A stretch of DNA of 64,000 bases from Dugong dugon (lineage: Eukaryota > Chordata > Mammalia > Sirenia > Dugongidae). A program made the position numbers and the translations under genes. The stretch is taken from positions 64,886,734 through 64,950,733 of the forward strand of contig CM057462.1 in the NCBI GenBank assembly GCA_030035585.1, in the 5' to 3' direction. This document shows positions 35,901 through 46,068 of this stretch, piece by piece. The notes beneath the pieces were generated by a model. That model saw nothing but the letters and a program-made list of their open reading frames with translations, did not search any database and had not been told where the DNA came from. The number at the start of each line of letters is the position of its first letter. Positions within the stretch are counted from its first letter, which is position 1.

Positions 35901-36450
35901 GACCATATGATTGTCTGATTCAAAATGGCCAATACCAGTCCATTTCAGCTCACTAATGCCTAGGATATCGATCTTTATGTGTTCCATTTCATTTTTGACA
36001 TCTTCCAATTTTCCTAGATTCATACTTCGTACATTCCACGTTCCGATTATTAATGGATGTTTGCAGTCATTTCTTCTCATTTTGAGTCATGTCACCTCAG
36101 CAAATGAAGGTCCTGAAAGCTTTACTCCATCCACGTCATTAAGGTAGACTCTACTTTGAGGAGGCAGCTCTTCCCCAGATGTATTTTGAGAGCCTTCCAA
36201 CCTGAGGAGCTCATCTTCTGGCACTATGTAAGACAATGTTCCACTGCTGTCTGTAAGGTTTTCACTGCTCAGTTTTCAAAAGTAGACTGCCAGGTCCTTG
36301 TTTCTAGTCTGTCTTAGTCTGGAAGCTCAGCTGGAACCCGTTGTCCACCATGGGTGACCCTGCTGGTATTTGAATACTCGTGGCATAGCTTCTAGCATCA
36401 CAGCAACATGCAGGCCACCATAGTATGACAAACTGACAGACAAGTGGTGG
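32906..36450 (-). mobile_element. RTE (BovB-type) LINE, near full length, broken, with nested LTR
   Basis: On the minus strand the order is a 5'UTR-like region (36450-36090), an AP-endonuclease start (36080-35649, containing GTWNVRSMNLGKLEDVKNEM), a linker frame (35407-35198), a reverse transcriptase segment (34666-34361, with CVDHNKLW), a solo LTR (34334-33826), the C-terminal part (33435-33052) and the AACAACAAC tail at 32906. ATTTATTAA at 32897-32905 and 36451-36459 is the target-site duplication. Without the LTR the copy is about 3.0 kb, close to the usual RTE length. Several frameshifts and stops make it inactive. Confidence 0.88.
33826..34334 (+). mobile_element. Solo LTR, MaLR-like family, copy 2 (inside RTE)
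   Basis: It begins CGTTATGGATTGATTGTG and ends GTTATAGCAGCACTAGATAG plus CTGACACA. The flanks CTAAC (33821-33825) and CTGAC (34335-34339) are a 5-base duplication with one change. The first base pair of the usual TG is altered to CG. Confidence 0.7.
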
Positions 36451-36508
36451 ATTTATTAAGAGCCTGTTCTTTCTCCATTGAATAGATTTAACAGCCTTGT
36501 CAAAAATG

Positions 36509-36750
36509 GATCAAAAGTTTTTAATTTTAATGATATCCAACTTATCTATTTTTTTCCTTCATTGCTTATATTTTTTATGTCATACCTAAGAGTCTATTGT
36601 CATATCGAAGGTCATACAGATTTGCCTTTATGTTTCCTTCTAAGAGTTTTATAGTTTTAGCTTTTACATTTAGATCTTTGATCCATTTCGAGTTTATCTT
36701 TGTATATGGTGTGAGGTAAGGGTCTGACTTTTCCCCCTTCTTTTTTAGTC
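36509..36750 (-). mobile_element. L1 antisense fragment
   Basis: TCAAAAGTTTTTAATTTTAA, CTTCTAAGAGTTTTATAGTT and TTGTATATGGTGTGAGGTAA are L1 antisense words that repeat part of the region at 32640-32860, so this is a separate insertion or a local duplication. Positions 36750-37310 after it show no gene. Confidence 0.6.
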
Positions 36751-37329
36751 CTTGTGAGTTTATACCTTTCTTTAATCTATTTACTGTCATTTTAGTAAAA
36801 TTTCAGGAGGTAGTGGAGTTAAACATATGTGATCAATTCTCATGTTTAACCAGAAATCTGCTCTTCCTTCAAACTGCAATGATTCTTGCCTCCATCAGGA
36901 AGATTCCTGAGCAAAGTGGTCTGAGAGGGCTTTCTGGAGGAGGAAATTTGATCTGGGTCTTGAAGATGTCTAAGATTCCAGTGCAAGTAAAGGGAAGATG
37001 AAGGTAGGAAAGGACAAGAAGGGAGAATTAGGTTGGGGTTGGGGGAAAGAGGGAGAGGATGGACTCTGGGGCCAGCATCAGAAGAATTTAACCAGATTGG
37101 AATCTGGTTTCTTATTCCATGTCTGTGGCTCTGTTATCTTGACTTGGGTTTCGCTGAAGAGCAGTCACTTCCTTAGAACCCCAAGATCTATGGCCTTGTC
37201 TTGAGTGAAATAAGAAAGGGGGTCTGGAGATATGATGCCTCACTCTGCAGCCAGCCTGGGGAAGGGGCCAGCGCTAAAAAGGGTAGGAGGAGCTTTCAAG
37301 AACACAGAGAAGAAGGCCAAGTAGGAAAT

Positions 37330-37670
37330 TTCTCTGTTTGCTAGCTGTCACACTGAGTCAGTTTGTACTGATCCTCAGTTTCCTCATCTGTAAAATGGTT
37401 ATCCCTATCTAACAGCATTATGGAGCCCCAGTAGTGCAGTGGTTAAGAGTTTGGCTGCTAACCAAAAGGTCAGCAGTTTGAATCCACTAGCTGCTCCTTG
37501 GAAACCCTATGGGGCAGTTCTACTCTGTTCTATAGTGTTGCTACGAGTTGGAATCGATGGTGATGGGTTTGGTTTGGTTGATTATCAGCATAACTGGAGA
37601 ATTAAACAAGATACTGTTTGTAAAGTGTTTAGCATAGTGCTGGCCCAGAAGGAGAGATCAAAAAAATGTC
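37330..37670 (+). repeat. MIR relic split by an AfroSINE
   Basis: GATCCTCAGTTTCCTCATCT and GTAAAATGGTTATCCCTATC come before the SINE; GAGAATTAAACAAGATACTG and AGCATAGTGCTGGCCCAGAA after it. Confidence 0.7.
37422..37582 (+). repeat. AfroSINE, short form
   Basis: Head GGAGCCCCAGTAGTGCAGTG, B-box-like GGTCAGCAGTTTGAATCCAC, then CTCCTTGGAAACCCTATGGG directly. Inserted in a MIR. Confidence 0.88.
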
Positions 37671-38718
37671 AGTTTTCATCTCTTTCTTTCTTTAGAGATT
37701 TAAGGTAAACAGTCTGGGTGGGGTCCCAACTAAGACCTTGAATACCTGATTTAGGAGCTTGGACTGTAATCTGAAAAGTATAGAGTATGGAGTGGTATAG
37801 GAGGTTTGTGAGTGGAGGCGTTGCACAGTCATGTCTGTGTTTTGGAAAGATCACTCCTGGAAGAAGAGAATCCGGGTGTAATGCCGGAGAGGGAGTCCTG
37901 AGAGCCGGCTCTGCCTCTAATTGCCTCCATTTTCTCATACGTGCCTAACACATATTAATGGTCTCCTTCATTGTTTCCCCAGTGGGCTATGAGTTGTGTG
38001 TGACCTTAATCCTAACACCAATTGGGACTGGGTTTTCCAGTTTGCATTCTTCAACACAAACCTGATTGGGAGGAGGGCTACCCACACTCAAAGTCAATGG
38101 AACCAGCCTGAGCTGCCACATGGGAGACAAAGATGGGATATCTAAGATGCTCTGGACACCTGAGCTGGGGCTTCCAGAGAGCCCTTCTAGCATTCCACCT
38201 CAGGGAGGCGGGGTACCAACTGCCCGGTGCCTGAGAACAAGTGTGAAACTGTATGAACCCACCTTAAGAAACTGCTGCCAATGAGGGATGGCAAATCTCA
38301 TTCACATCCTCCTCTGGGTGCTGAGCTCTGGGCACAGGTGGAGCGAGAGTCACCTGGAAATGACTATTCTGTCCACTAGAGGGAAACCCAGGCTAGAAAG
38401 ACCTGGAATCCTGTGTGTAGGAGCCCCAAGGCTGGAGGAAGCAGATGGAGCTGACAGCCCCAGGATCTGAGTGACCTAGGCTCAGTGCTATGCTGGAGCT
38501 GGCTTGTACCAACTCATGAGAGCTGATGTTACATTTTCAGGAATCTTGGGAGCTGGTTGTTAAATGTGGTCATTAAAAATTAAATTATATAAACATACAC
38601 TTAAACAAATTATAGTAAAAACAGAGGTAGTAAATAACTCCATTCTCTAATTAATTCACTATATTTTGTTATTTTTATTTATTTATTTCTTATTTTATTA
38701 TTATCTGTTGTATCTGTT
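37670..38718. other. Intergenic stretch, nothing recognised
   Basis: No gene is seen. Positions 38560-38718 are strongly A/T-rich with runs of ATTT. Confidence 0.45.
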
Positions 38719-38915
38719 GGAGTCCCTGGGTGGTGCAATCGTTAATGCACTTGACTGCTAACTGAAAGGTTGGAGGTTTGAGCCCATCTAAAGGTGCCTT
38801 AGAAGAAAGGCCTGGTGATCTACTTCTGAAAAACCTATGGTGTGCAGTTCAACTCTGACACACTTTGGGCTGCCTTGAGTTGGAGTCGACTTGACAGCAA
38901 TTGGTTTGATTTTTA
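38719..38915 (+). repeat. AfroSINE, 'GGAGTCCCTGGGTGG' variant
   Basis: Head GGAGTCCCTGGGTGGTGCAA, body TTAGAAGAAAGGCCTGGTGA, tail GAGTCGACTTGACAGCAATT. TATCTGTTG before and TATCTGTTA after suggest the target duplication. Confidence 0.88.
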
Positions 38916-38949
38916 TTATATCTGTTATTTGATTTTTATTTTATCTGTT

Positions 38950-39147
38950 AAGGAGCCCTGGTGGTACAGTGGTTAAGCGCTAGGCTGCAAATCAAAAGGT
39001 AGGTGGTTTGAACCCACCAGCTGCTCTTCAAGAGAAAGATGTGGCAGTCTACTTCTGTAATGAGTACAGCTTTGGAAATCCTATGGGGCAATTCTACTCT
39101 GTCCTATAGGGTTGCTATGAGTCGGAATCAACTCGATGGCAATGGGT
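38950..39147 (+). repeat. AfroSINE, long form
   Basis: Head AAGGAGCCCTGGTGGTACAG, middle GAAAGATGTGGCAGTCTACT, tail GAATCAACTCGATGGCAATG. It lies 35 bases after another SINE of a different variant. Confidence 0.9.
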
Positions 39148-39577
39148 CATGAGTATGGTGAAATATAATGGTGTGTTACTGTACAACTCCAAATTTGGTA
39201 GCTTGAAATTGAGCCATGGTAGAATGTTTACTCCATGGAAGCTGGCAAATGCTACAAATCAGGGTTCCCCCTCCTCTATGCCACTTGTTAAACATTTACC
39301 AGCACAGCACTGCCTAGGCCTTTCCCACGTCAGGTCTTGTAGGGAGGAGATGGGCTTTTCTAGAGGCCTAGCCAACAGAGGCACACTCTGTGGTGTCTCT
39401 GTAAGGGAGGAAGCACGCCATTTTAGCAGGCAGAGGCTGTTGAGGGAAGTATTGCATTGCTGCAGGAGCCTGGCGCAGAAGCCCTCACCCAGTCTCAGGC
39501 TTTTGCTTCTGCTGTTCCCTCCATCTGAAATCTGTGCTTAAAAGCTCAGGCATGACTTTCTCTCTTACTAGCAATGA

Positions 39578-39799
39578 AGTAGAAGCCCTGGTGGCACAGT
39601 GGTTAAGTAGTTGGCTACTAACATAAAGGTCGGCAGTTCAAACCCACCACCCTGCTCTGCAGGGGAAAAGACCTGGTGATCTGCTCCCATTAAAGATTAC
39701 AGTAGGAAAACTTGTGGGGCAGCTCTACTCTGTCCTATAGGGCCGCTATAGGGTCACTATGAGTCAGAATCAACTCTGCGGCACACAGCAACACCATGA
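39578..39799 (+). repeat. AfroSINE, long form
   Basis: Head GAAGCCCTGGTGGCACAGTG, middle AAAAGACCTGGTGATCTGCT, tail GAGTCAGAATCAACTCTGCG. AGCAATGA at 39570-39577 and 39800-39807 is the target-site duplication. A short GGGCCGCTATAGGGTCACTA stretch shows a small internal doubling. Confidence 0.88.
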
Positions 39800-39959
39800 A
39801 GCAATGACATGAGTTTCTAGAACATCCAATCCTGGAAATTGTTCCCTCACCAGAAAGGGAGGCCCCTGAGGGCCAGGAAGAGTGCCCACCTGTATCTGTA
39901 TCCTCAGGCCTGGGCCTAAGTAATGAGGCAGGCACACAGGACACTGTGCAGGAACAAGC

Positions 39960-40110
39960 AAGACACTGGAATCAGATCTGGGCTTGCCACCTCCTAGCTA
40001 TATGGCCTGAGGGAGGCATTTAACCTGATCTTCAGGAGCCTAATCTGGATCACACCTGGCTGTTGTGAAGATTAAATGAAATCATCCAGGCAAAACAAAG
40101 CTGGGACCTT
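39960..40110 (+). repeat. MIR relic
   Basis: GGAATCAGATCTGGGCTTGC, CTCCTAGCTATATGGCCTGA and GTTGTGAAGATTAAATGAAA follow MIR order. Confidence 0.65.
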
Positions 40111-40148
40111 CCTTCACCTAGGTCTTCCATGACCTGAAGGCTACTTTT

Positions 40149-40353
40149 TGTTGTTAGGTGCCGACTTTCTCAACTCATAACAACTGCATACGACAGAGTA
40201 GAACTGCCTCATAGGGTTTTCTAGGCTGTAACCTTTATAGGAGCAGATCAGCAGATCATCAGGCCTTTTTCCCAGGGAGATGCTGGGTGGGTTGAACCAC
40301 CAACTTTTCAGATAGCAGCCAAGTGCTTACCCTTTGCACCAGCAGGGCTTCTA
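40149..40353 (-). repeat. AfroSINE with RTE-style AACAACAA tail
   Basis: The plus strand begins TTGTTGTTAGGTGCCGACTT, the reverse of an RTE end, and ends with a reversed SINE head (TTTGCACCAGCAGGGCTT). The body GGTTTTCTAGGCTGTAACCT is SINE. Confidence 0.8.
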
Positions 40354-40752
40354 AAACCAGCTGCCCTCTAGTCAGTTCTGACTCATGGCGACCCCATGTA
40401 TGTCAGAGTAGAACTGTGCTCCATAGAGTTCTCAACGGCTGATTTTTTGGAAGTAGATCACCAGGCATTTCTTCTGAGGCATCGCTGGGAAGGGTCTTAC
40501 TACGAAAAACAGCACCTAGGGCAATTAGTATAAGTTGCTGAATGATCTCTCACAGCTGGCTTTGGAAACTGATGGCCAGTGGAAACTGCTGATTGGCGCC
40601 CCACCTAAAGCAGCGCCCAGGGCACTGCCCTACTTGCTGGCTGCAGGCTCCCCACCTCCCTGCCCCCTAATTAGGCTTCTGCTTCTGAGTGGACTTGAAC
40701 TGCCAACCCTTCCGTTAGCAGCCGAGTGCTTAATCGTTGCAGAGACGCCATC
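40354..40752 (-). repeat. AfroSINE variant, split or two pieces
   Basis: The 3' part is at 40354-40494 (CTAGTCAGTTCTGACTCATG to GATCACCAGGCATTTCTTCT). The reversed head, AGTGGACTTGAACTGCCAAC to CGAGTGCTTAATCGTTGCAG, is at 40685-40750. The 190 bases between them are not SINE; I cannot tell insertion from two copies. Confidence 0.65.
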
Positions 40753-40919
40753 GGGTGGGTACGTGCTGAATTTAAACTGGCTCTGAGTGTCTGACCACCT
40801 TGACACCCTGTGTGTCAAAGGGGGCGTAGGGTGGGGAGGGCTTAGCAGGCACACACGGGCCTTCCATTTACCAGGCGGCAACAAATCCGTGATGGCACAG
40901 TGGGCAGACGTGCCCCCTG

Positions 40920-41260
40920 CACGCACAGCTAGGAAGTGACTCCGGAACTGGAAACCAGCCCTCCCACCAGGGCTCAGCGAAGAGCTCCGGGTGCCCCCTC
41001 CCCCACCTGGTCCCCCCTCACCCTGACCCGGGGCTTCGAGGGCCAGGAGGGCGGACAGCCGGACGTCTCAGGCCCGGGGCTGCGCTCAGGAAGCTGCTGC
41101 CGGGTCTGTCCGGGAGCCTCAAAGCGACGGAAGGGAGGGAGCAGCCGGCACCTGCATTGTGCGAGCCCCGCTCCCCGCTGAGCCGCCGCGAAACCTGGCC
41201 CGCGTTCTTGGTGTTCTCTGATGCGGCGGGGCCTTCGGTTTCCAGGCAGTGGTAACTGGG
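40920..41260. promoter_or_regulatory. Orphan CpG-rich segment
   Basis: CpG pairs are dense (CTGACCCGGGGCTTCGAGGG, AGCCGCCGCGAAACCTGGCC) in otherwise CpG-poor intergenic DNA. No recognised exon, TATA box or coding frame with known features is seen. It could be an enhancer, a noncoding promoter or simply GC-rich sequence. Confidence 0.4.
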
Positions 41261-41384
41261 CAGAGGACCAGGTCTACACTTTCATTCATTTAATCATGCA
41301 TTCACTCATCCATGCATCCATCAGCTACTGAGCTGTGGTAGAAGCTGATGCGCAAGAACACAACCAGTATCCAAAGACTGTACA

Positions 41385-41580
41385 GTTTGTGGCTCTGTGG
41401 TCAGATAGATGGCTGAGTTGGAATACTGGCTCCTCCACTCACTAGCTGTGTAGCCTTGGGCAAGTTACTTAACCTCTCTGAACCTTGGACAGTGATGTGT
41501 TGGATTAAATGAATTACATGTAAAGCACTTGGAACCATGTCTGCAACTAGTCAGCATTAGTTAAATGTAGGATTTTTTAA
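41385..41580 (+). repeat. MIR relic, well preserved
   Basis: The full core is present: CTCCACTCACTAGCTGTGTA, GCCTTGGGCAAGTTACTTAA, CCTCTCTGAACCTTGGACAG and AAAGCACTTGGAACCATGTC. Confidence 0.8.
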
Positions 41581-41619
41581 TCTTAATTTTTATTATTATG
41601 AAAGCCCATTACAGGATGG

Positions 41620-41799
41620 ACTGTTGTTGTATAGTGACCCTATAGGACAGTAGAACTGCCCCATAGGGTTTCCTAGTTTGTAAGCTTAAAGGGAGCAGAT
41701 TTCCAGGACTTTTTTCCCCATGGGGCCACTGGTGGGTTCAAACTGCTGGCTTTTCAGTTAGCAGCCGAGGGCTTAAACATTGCGCCATCAGGGCTCCTT
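41620..41799 (-). repeat. AfroSINE
   Basis: Reversed tail and body GTAGAACTGCCCCATAGGGT and reversed head AACATTGCGCCATCAGGGCT are present. The very 3' end is worn. Confidence 0.85.
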
Positions 41800-41936
41800 G
41801 GAGCATGGACTAGAGGGGCCAAAACTTGCAAACTGGAGGTTGCACAGTAATTTTAAAGATTTTTTTAAATTGAAATAATTGTGAAATTTCATCTAAAATT
41901 TGGGTGTTCGGCTTCCTTTGAAAAGATTGAAGATCT

Positions 41937-42258
41937 GGGAAGCTCTTGCTTTATAAGCTGATATTGGATATTATGCTAGAGGCAGTTTTTTAAAAAATAG
42001 TTTATTTTTGTATGCCTTTTGCAAAGTGATGTTAATTGTTTTTGTACAAGAAAAAAACTCTCGGGCAATTCCCCTCACTGCAAGAATCTGAAATTGTTGG
42101 CAAGTTTATTTTGAAAGGCAGGTTTACCTGAAATTTTGTATTTAGTTATGATTATTGATTGCCTGATTTTAAAATGTTGCTCTCTGAGACATCTTCTTCC
42201 AATAAACGATTTCTCAAACACGTGCAAGTGGGGGCAGCTTATGCCATCTGAGCCCCCT
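41937..42258 (+). pseudogene. Partial inverted copy of the MYCL 3'UTR end
   Basis: This stretch matches the minus strand of 16397-16692 along its whole length, including a 44-base identical run (42105-42148 against 16539-16496) and an AATAAA at 42201-42206. The match extends about 45 bases beyond the AATAAA, and no poly(A) tail is seen, so a simple processed copy is not proven. Nothing of the MYCL coding region is present. It could be a truncated retrocopy that used a later poly(A) site, or a small inverted duplication. Confidence 0.8.
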
Positions 42259-42259
42259 G

Positions 42260-42750
42260 AGCGAGACAAGATCTGTGGGCCTTTGAGTTGTCACAGCTAG
42301 ACTAGCGGTCGGAAGGAGTTAGTAATGGATTGGGTGCAAGATGGAGCGACCTTATCTGGAAGTGGACTGGAGGTGAGAGAAGGCTCAGACAGGTGACAGG
42401 TATTTACAAACCAGAACTGGGAAGATGTGAAGGGTATTGCAGAGAAAGAGGAGACAAAATTGACTCTTGGGTTTCTGGTCTGGGAGAATGCACCGGAGGT
42501 GGACCGGTTCACTGACCAGGGGCCTGGAGGAGGAAGGGGGAGAAGGAGAATAAATTTGCTTTTAGCCGTGTGGAGTCTGAGAGTTTGGGTCAGCCATGAG
42601 GATATCAGTGGGCTTGAGCCTGGTTCTCAGTGAGTCAGGGGTCCTGGGAAGTGGGTAAAATCACCCTCTGGGGGTGTGTGGGAAAAGCAGGAGGCCTAGG
42701 ACAGATCCTGGGTATACATTTGCTTTTAAGGGATCAAGGATGTTTAAGGG
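42260..42750. other. Intergenic stretch, nothing recognised
   Basis: No gene is seen; the purine-rich text looks like an old repeat but I cannot name it. Confidence 0.4.
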
Positions 42751-42754
42751 AACT

Positions 42755-42878
42755 AGGCAGGAGAAAGATGTGGCAGTCTGCTCCCGTCAAAATTGCAGCC
42801 TTGGAAACCCTATGGGAGCAGTTCTACTCTGTCCTATAGGGTTGCTATGAGTCAGAATTGACTCGACGGCAATGGGTT
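42755..42878 (+). repeat. AfroSINE, 5'-truncated
   Basis: It starts at the long-form middle (GAGAAAGATGTGGCAGTCTG) and ends GACTCGACGGCAATGGG. The head is missing. Confidence 0.88.
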
Positions 42879-43444
42879 AAGGGAGTTGGAAAGATATTGA
42901 GGGGAGAAGAGAGGAGCCTGCAAGACTCTTTAGGACCCAGCAGTCTTAGCCTCTATCCTGCAGGCAGAGCCCCTCCCCCAAGACCCCAATGTGGAGGTGG
43001 ACTAAGGAGTAGCTGGGAGGAGGGATTCTGACAAGCCCTGCTGCAGCTGGATGAGGGGTGAGGTGGGGGGCAAGATCCCAGTCAAGTTCAAGACACCTAA
43101 GTGCCCCTCAGAGGCTCCTTCCTGCTCTCTAGGGCCACTTGGTGGGCCTCTGGAACACTGTGGAGCTCAGAGGAAGGGCCCTAGTGGGCCCTACTGGCTG
43201 GGGAGAAAGCAAACAGAATGCGCAGAACATTCTGCTCAACTGTGAGAAAGCTGGAAGGCCAGAGGTACCTGAGGCTGCCACACTGGCTCCTCAGCTTGTC
43301 TCCAGTGGGACCCCAGGCTGGGTGCAGACCAGGCTAGGGACCTTCCATGTGAGCTCCTCCCCTTGCAGCCGGGAAGTATTTTGATTATCATCGATAGAGG
43401 CCAGTGGTCTGCTTCTGATCCTGAGATCTGGGCTGGGACATGGC

Positions 43445-43640
43445 TAAGCTTTGGAGGATGCATTGACTCCTGCTATGTGGCAGACACTGTCATACGTCTT
43501 TTGTCTAATCCTCATGACAACTTTATGAAGGAAATACAATTTTCCCCATTCTACAGAAGAGGAAACCAAGGCACAGAGAGCATAAAGAACATGCCAAGGA
43601 CAAGCAGCTAGTAAGAGGCAGGGTTAGGAGGAGAAGCCTG
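43445..43640 (-). repeat. MIR relic
   Basis: ACTCCTGCTATGTGGCAGAC, CTAATCCTCATGACAACTTT, CCCCATTCTACAGAAGAGGA and AAGCAGCTAGTAAGAGGCAG are MIR antisense words. Positions 42880-43440 before it show no gene. Confidence 0.75.
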
Positions 43641-43949
43641 GTTTCTCATGGGGTGCCCCCACTTCTGCAGTGGCCTCTCAGCTTCACTGACCCTTGGGCT
43701 CTACCTGGGCATCCTCCTAGCTGTCATCCTCTCCCTCACACCCAACCTTCAAGTGATTACCCAATCTGTCAGTCCTCCCCCCTTCACAGATCTTGTATCT
43801 GTCCCCTCCCCTCCACCTCTGTGGTCACTGCCTCAGTTTGGGCCTCATGATCTCTCGCCCTGGCTATTACATCAGCCTCCTCCTTGGTCTCTCTGCCTTC
43901 CGGTTCTCCCCTCCCACCCTAGTCCCTCCTCCACATCTACAGCCAGAGG

Positions 43950-44390
43950 GCTCTTCTAAAATGCAAATCTGACCATGTCACTGTCCTTTTTAATACCTGC
44001 AAATGACATCCCGTTGCCCTCTGGATAAAGTCCAAATTCCCAAGCAGATTACCAGTCCCTGTGGGCTCTGATCACCCACCTCAGAGCCCCATTCTCAATG
44101 CTCCCTTTGGCTGATCTACACTCCAGCCAAATAGGATGCTTGCTTACCACCCTCTGGCCAGGCCCTGGGCTGGTCTTTCTCCAAGCGTTTACTCCCACTG
44201 GCTGATTCTGCCTTCCGCAGCCTCTCACCCATTCTTACTGACTGAAGTTCTGGCCACCCTTCAAAGCCTAGCTTCAGGCAGGAATCTTTTGTGAGAACTG
44301 AGTGTACCTTGGATTAAAGTTCACGGTGTTCCTGTCTTTCTCTCTTACTGAAGACTGTAAGCGCCTCTGTATTCACCTGACATACTGAAG
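43950..44390 (-). repeat. L2 LINE relic
   Basis: CTAAAATGCAAATCTGACCA, ACATCCCGTTGCCCTCTGGA and CACCCTTCAAAGCCTAGCTT are L2 antisense words in order. Confidence 0.7.
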
Positions 44391-44439
44391 ATGTTCTGCA
44401 AGTGTGAGGTGGGAGCGCCTTCACCTCCGTTCCATCCCC

Positions 44440-44660
44440 TCCGTCCTGTCCATCCTGGCTCTGGCTCCAGGTTCAGTCCCTTGCCCTAGCCTGGATCTGC
44501 TCCAGCAACAGCAGCAGCTCCAGGCCCAGTCCTTGGCTCAGCTCCAACTCTGATTCTAGCTCAGACCTGCCTTAAACTTGAGCTCCAGCTATTGGCCTGG
44601 CTCCAGCTTTGACTCAACATCCATGACTAATTCAGGACTCAATATCCAGGCAGTGGGTCC
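44440..44660. repeat. Degenerate GGCTCCAG-type short-period repeat
   Basis: Words such as CTGGCTCCAGG, CAGCTCCAGGCCC, CAGCTCCAACTC, GAGCTCCAGCT and CTGGCTCCAGCTT recur every 15-30 bases. It is not a clean tandem array. Confidence 0.45.
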
Positions 44661-45271
44661 AAACTTACAACCCATCCAACTGTTTTCTCTCCCCTCGTCC
44701 CCAGCCTCAGTACTCCTCAATCAGAAGGAGCATCTGCCCCCTTCTGGGATCCTTATCTGTTCCCTGGAGCCACTATGCTGCAGCTTCCCCAGCTTAGGCC
44801 GCTAGTCTGTGTTTTGAAGACAAATAGTCCCAGGTTCACAGCAAGACCCTACAATTTACTGGATGTAAGACTCTGAGTACCTCTTTGGATGTCAGTAACC
44901 ATGAATTCCTTTCCTTTTCACACTTTCCACAGGTTCATTGGGTCAGCTCTTATAGGTACCCACGCACATGCCACCGTGCCCATTGCATAAGGGCTTTTCC
45001 TGCTACCACAACATTGGCCTGGTGCTGCCTTGCTTCCTGGCTGCTATCTGGGACTTTGCTCAAAACTCCACGTCCCTGATGTCAGGGGTAAACACAGGTC
45101 CGTAGGGCAGTGGGGGAAAGGCCAGCCTCCCTTCTTTGCTGCAGACTGAGTATATGTATTTGGGTCAGGTAGGTAGGGGTACTTCCTTCTCCCCTCTAGT
45201 TGCCTCGCTAAGTCACTGTCCCGTCAAAGCTCAGAAGGCAAGGGTTCTTATGGATAAGAGAACTTGGGGAC

Positions 45272-45687
45272 TGTCTTAGTTATCTCGTGCTGCTGTAACA
45301 GAAATACCACAAGTGGGTGGCTTTAACGAACAAATTTACTTTCTCACAGTTTAGGAGGCTAGAAGTCCTAATTCAGGGCACTGGTTTGAGGGGAAGGCTT
45401 TCTCTCTCTGTTGGCTCTGGAGGAAGGTCCTTGTCTCTTCAGCTTCTGTTTCCTGGTTCCTTGGATATCTCCATGTGTCTTGGTATCTATCTTAACCCAT
45501 CTCTCTCTCTGCTTGCTTGTTTAATCTCTTTTTATATCTCAAAAGAGAATGCTCAAGATACACCCTACACTAATCCTGGTCATTAACATAACAAAGACAA
45601 CCCATTCCCAAATGGGATTATAACCACAGGCATAGAGGTTAGGATTTACAACACATATTTTGGGGAGACATAACTCAATCCTTAACA
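45272..45687 (-). mobile_element. Solo LTR, MaLR-like family, copy 3
   Basis: The plus strand begins TGTCTTAGTTATCTCGTGCT and ends CTCAATCCTTAACA, the reverse of the family. GGGAC (45267-45271) and AGGAC (45688-45692) form the 5-base duplication with one change. It is shorter than its relatives (416 bases). Confidence 0.7.
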
Positions 45688-45719
45688 AGGACCTTGCCCC
45701 CAGAACACAGGAACCAGCA

Positions 45720-46068
45720 TCAGTGGGGATCTGGGTATAATATGAATGTGAGTGAGTGTGTTGGTATGGATACATGTGTGGGATGTGTATGCACAGCATG
45801 GTGCGTGGTGAGTGTGGGCATGCCAGAATGTCATGTGTATAGCATGTGTATGTCTGAATGCAGTGTGTGTTAGAGTTTATGTCTACGTGGGTCATGTTTA
45901 TATATATGTAATGTGTATGATGTGTGTATGTGACTTTTATGTGTCAATAACTGTATATGTGGAGACAGATGTGGACTTGAGTATATGGTATAAATGATGT
46001 GTGTTGGTGTGTCTGTCTAAGTGTCTTGTGTGTGTATGTGTGTGTGCGTGCGTGTGCGTGTGTTGGAG
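45720..46068. repeat. TG-rich low-complexity tract
   Basis: Long stretches of TGTG and ATGTG words culminate in an alternating TG/CG run at about 46027-46062. Alternating purine-pyrimidine DNA of this kind can adopt Z-form; that is inference. Confidence 0.7.

Larger units (their letters stand above)
31433..36508 (-). mobile_element. Second antisense L1 3' end, split by an AfroSINE and an RTE
   Basis: It starts with TTACATATACAATTCAGTGA and runs in three pieces: 31433-31745, 31949-32896 and 36460-36508. The pieces join in the expected L1 antisense order (TCATATCTAATCCAAGACTC, then CATTGTCAAAAACTAGG and so on). Confidence 0.65.

Noticed and set aside
38365-38385. Second CTCF-like site (CCACTAGAGGGAA)
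   Set aside because: The core lacks the usual final GC bases, so the match is too weak to list.
45720-46068. CRISPR-like or regulatory tandem array
   Set aside because: The TG-rich tract has no spacer structure and is ordinary vertebrate low-complexity DNA.
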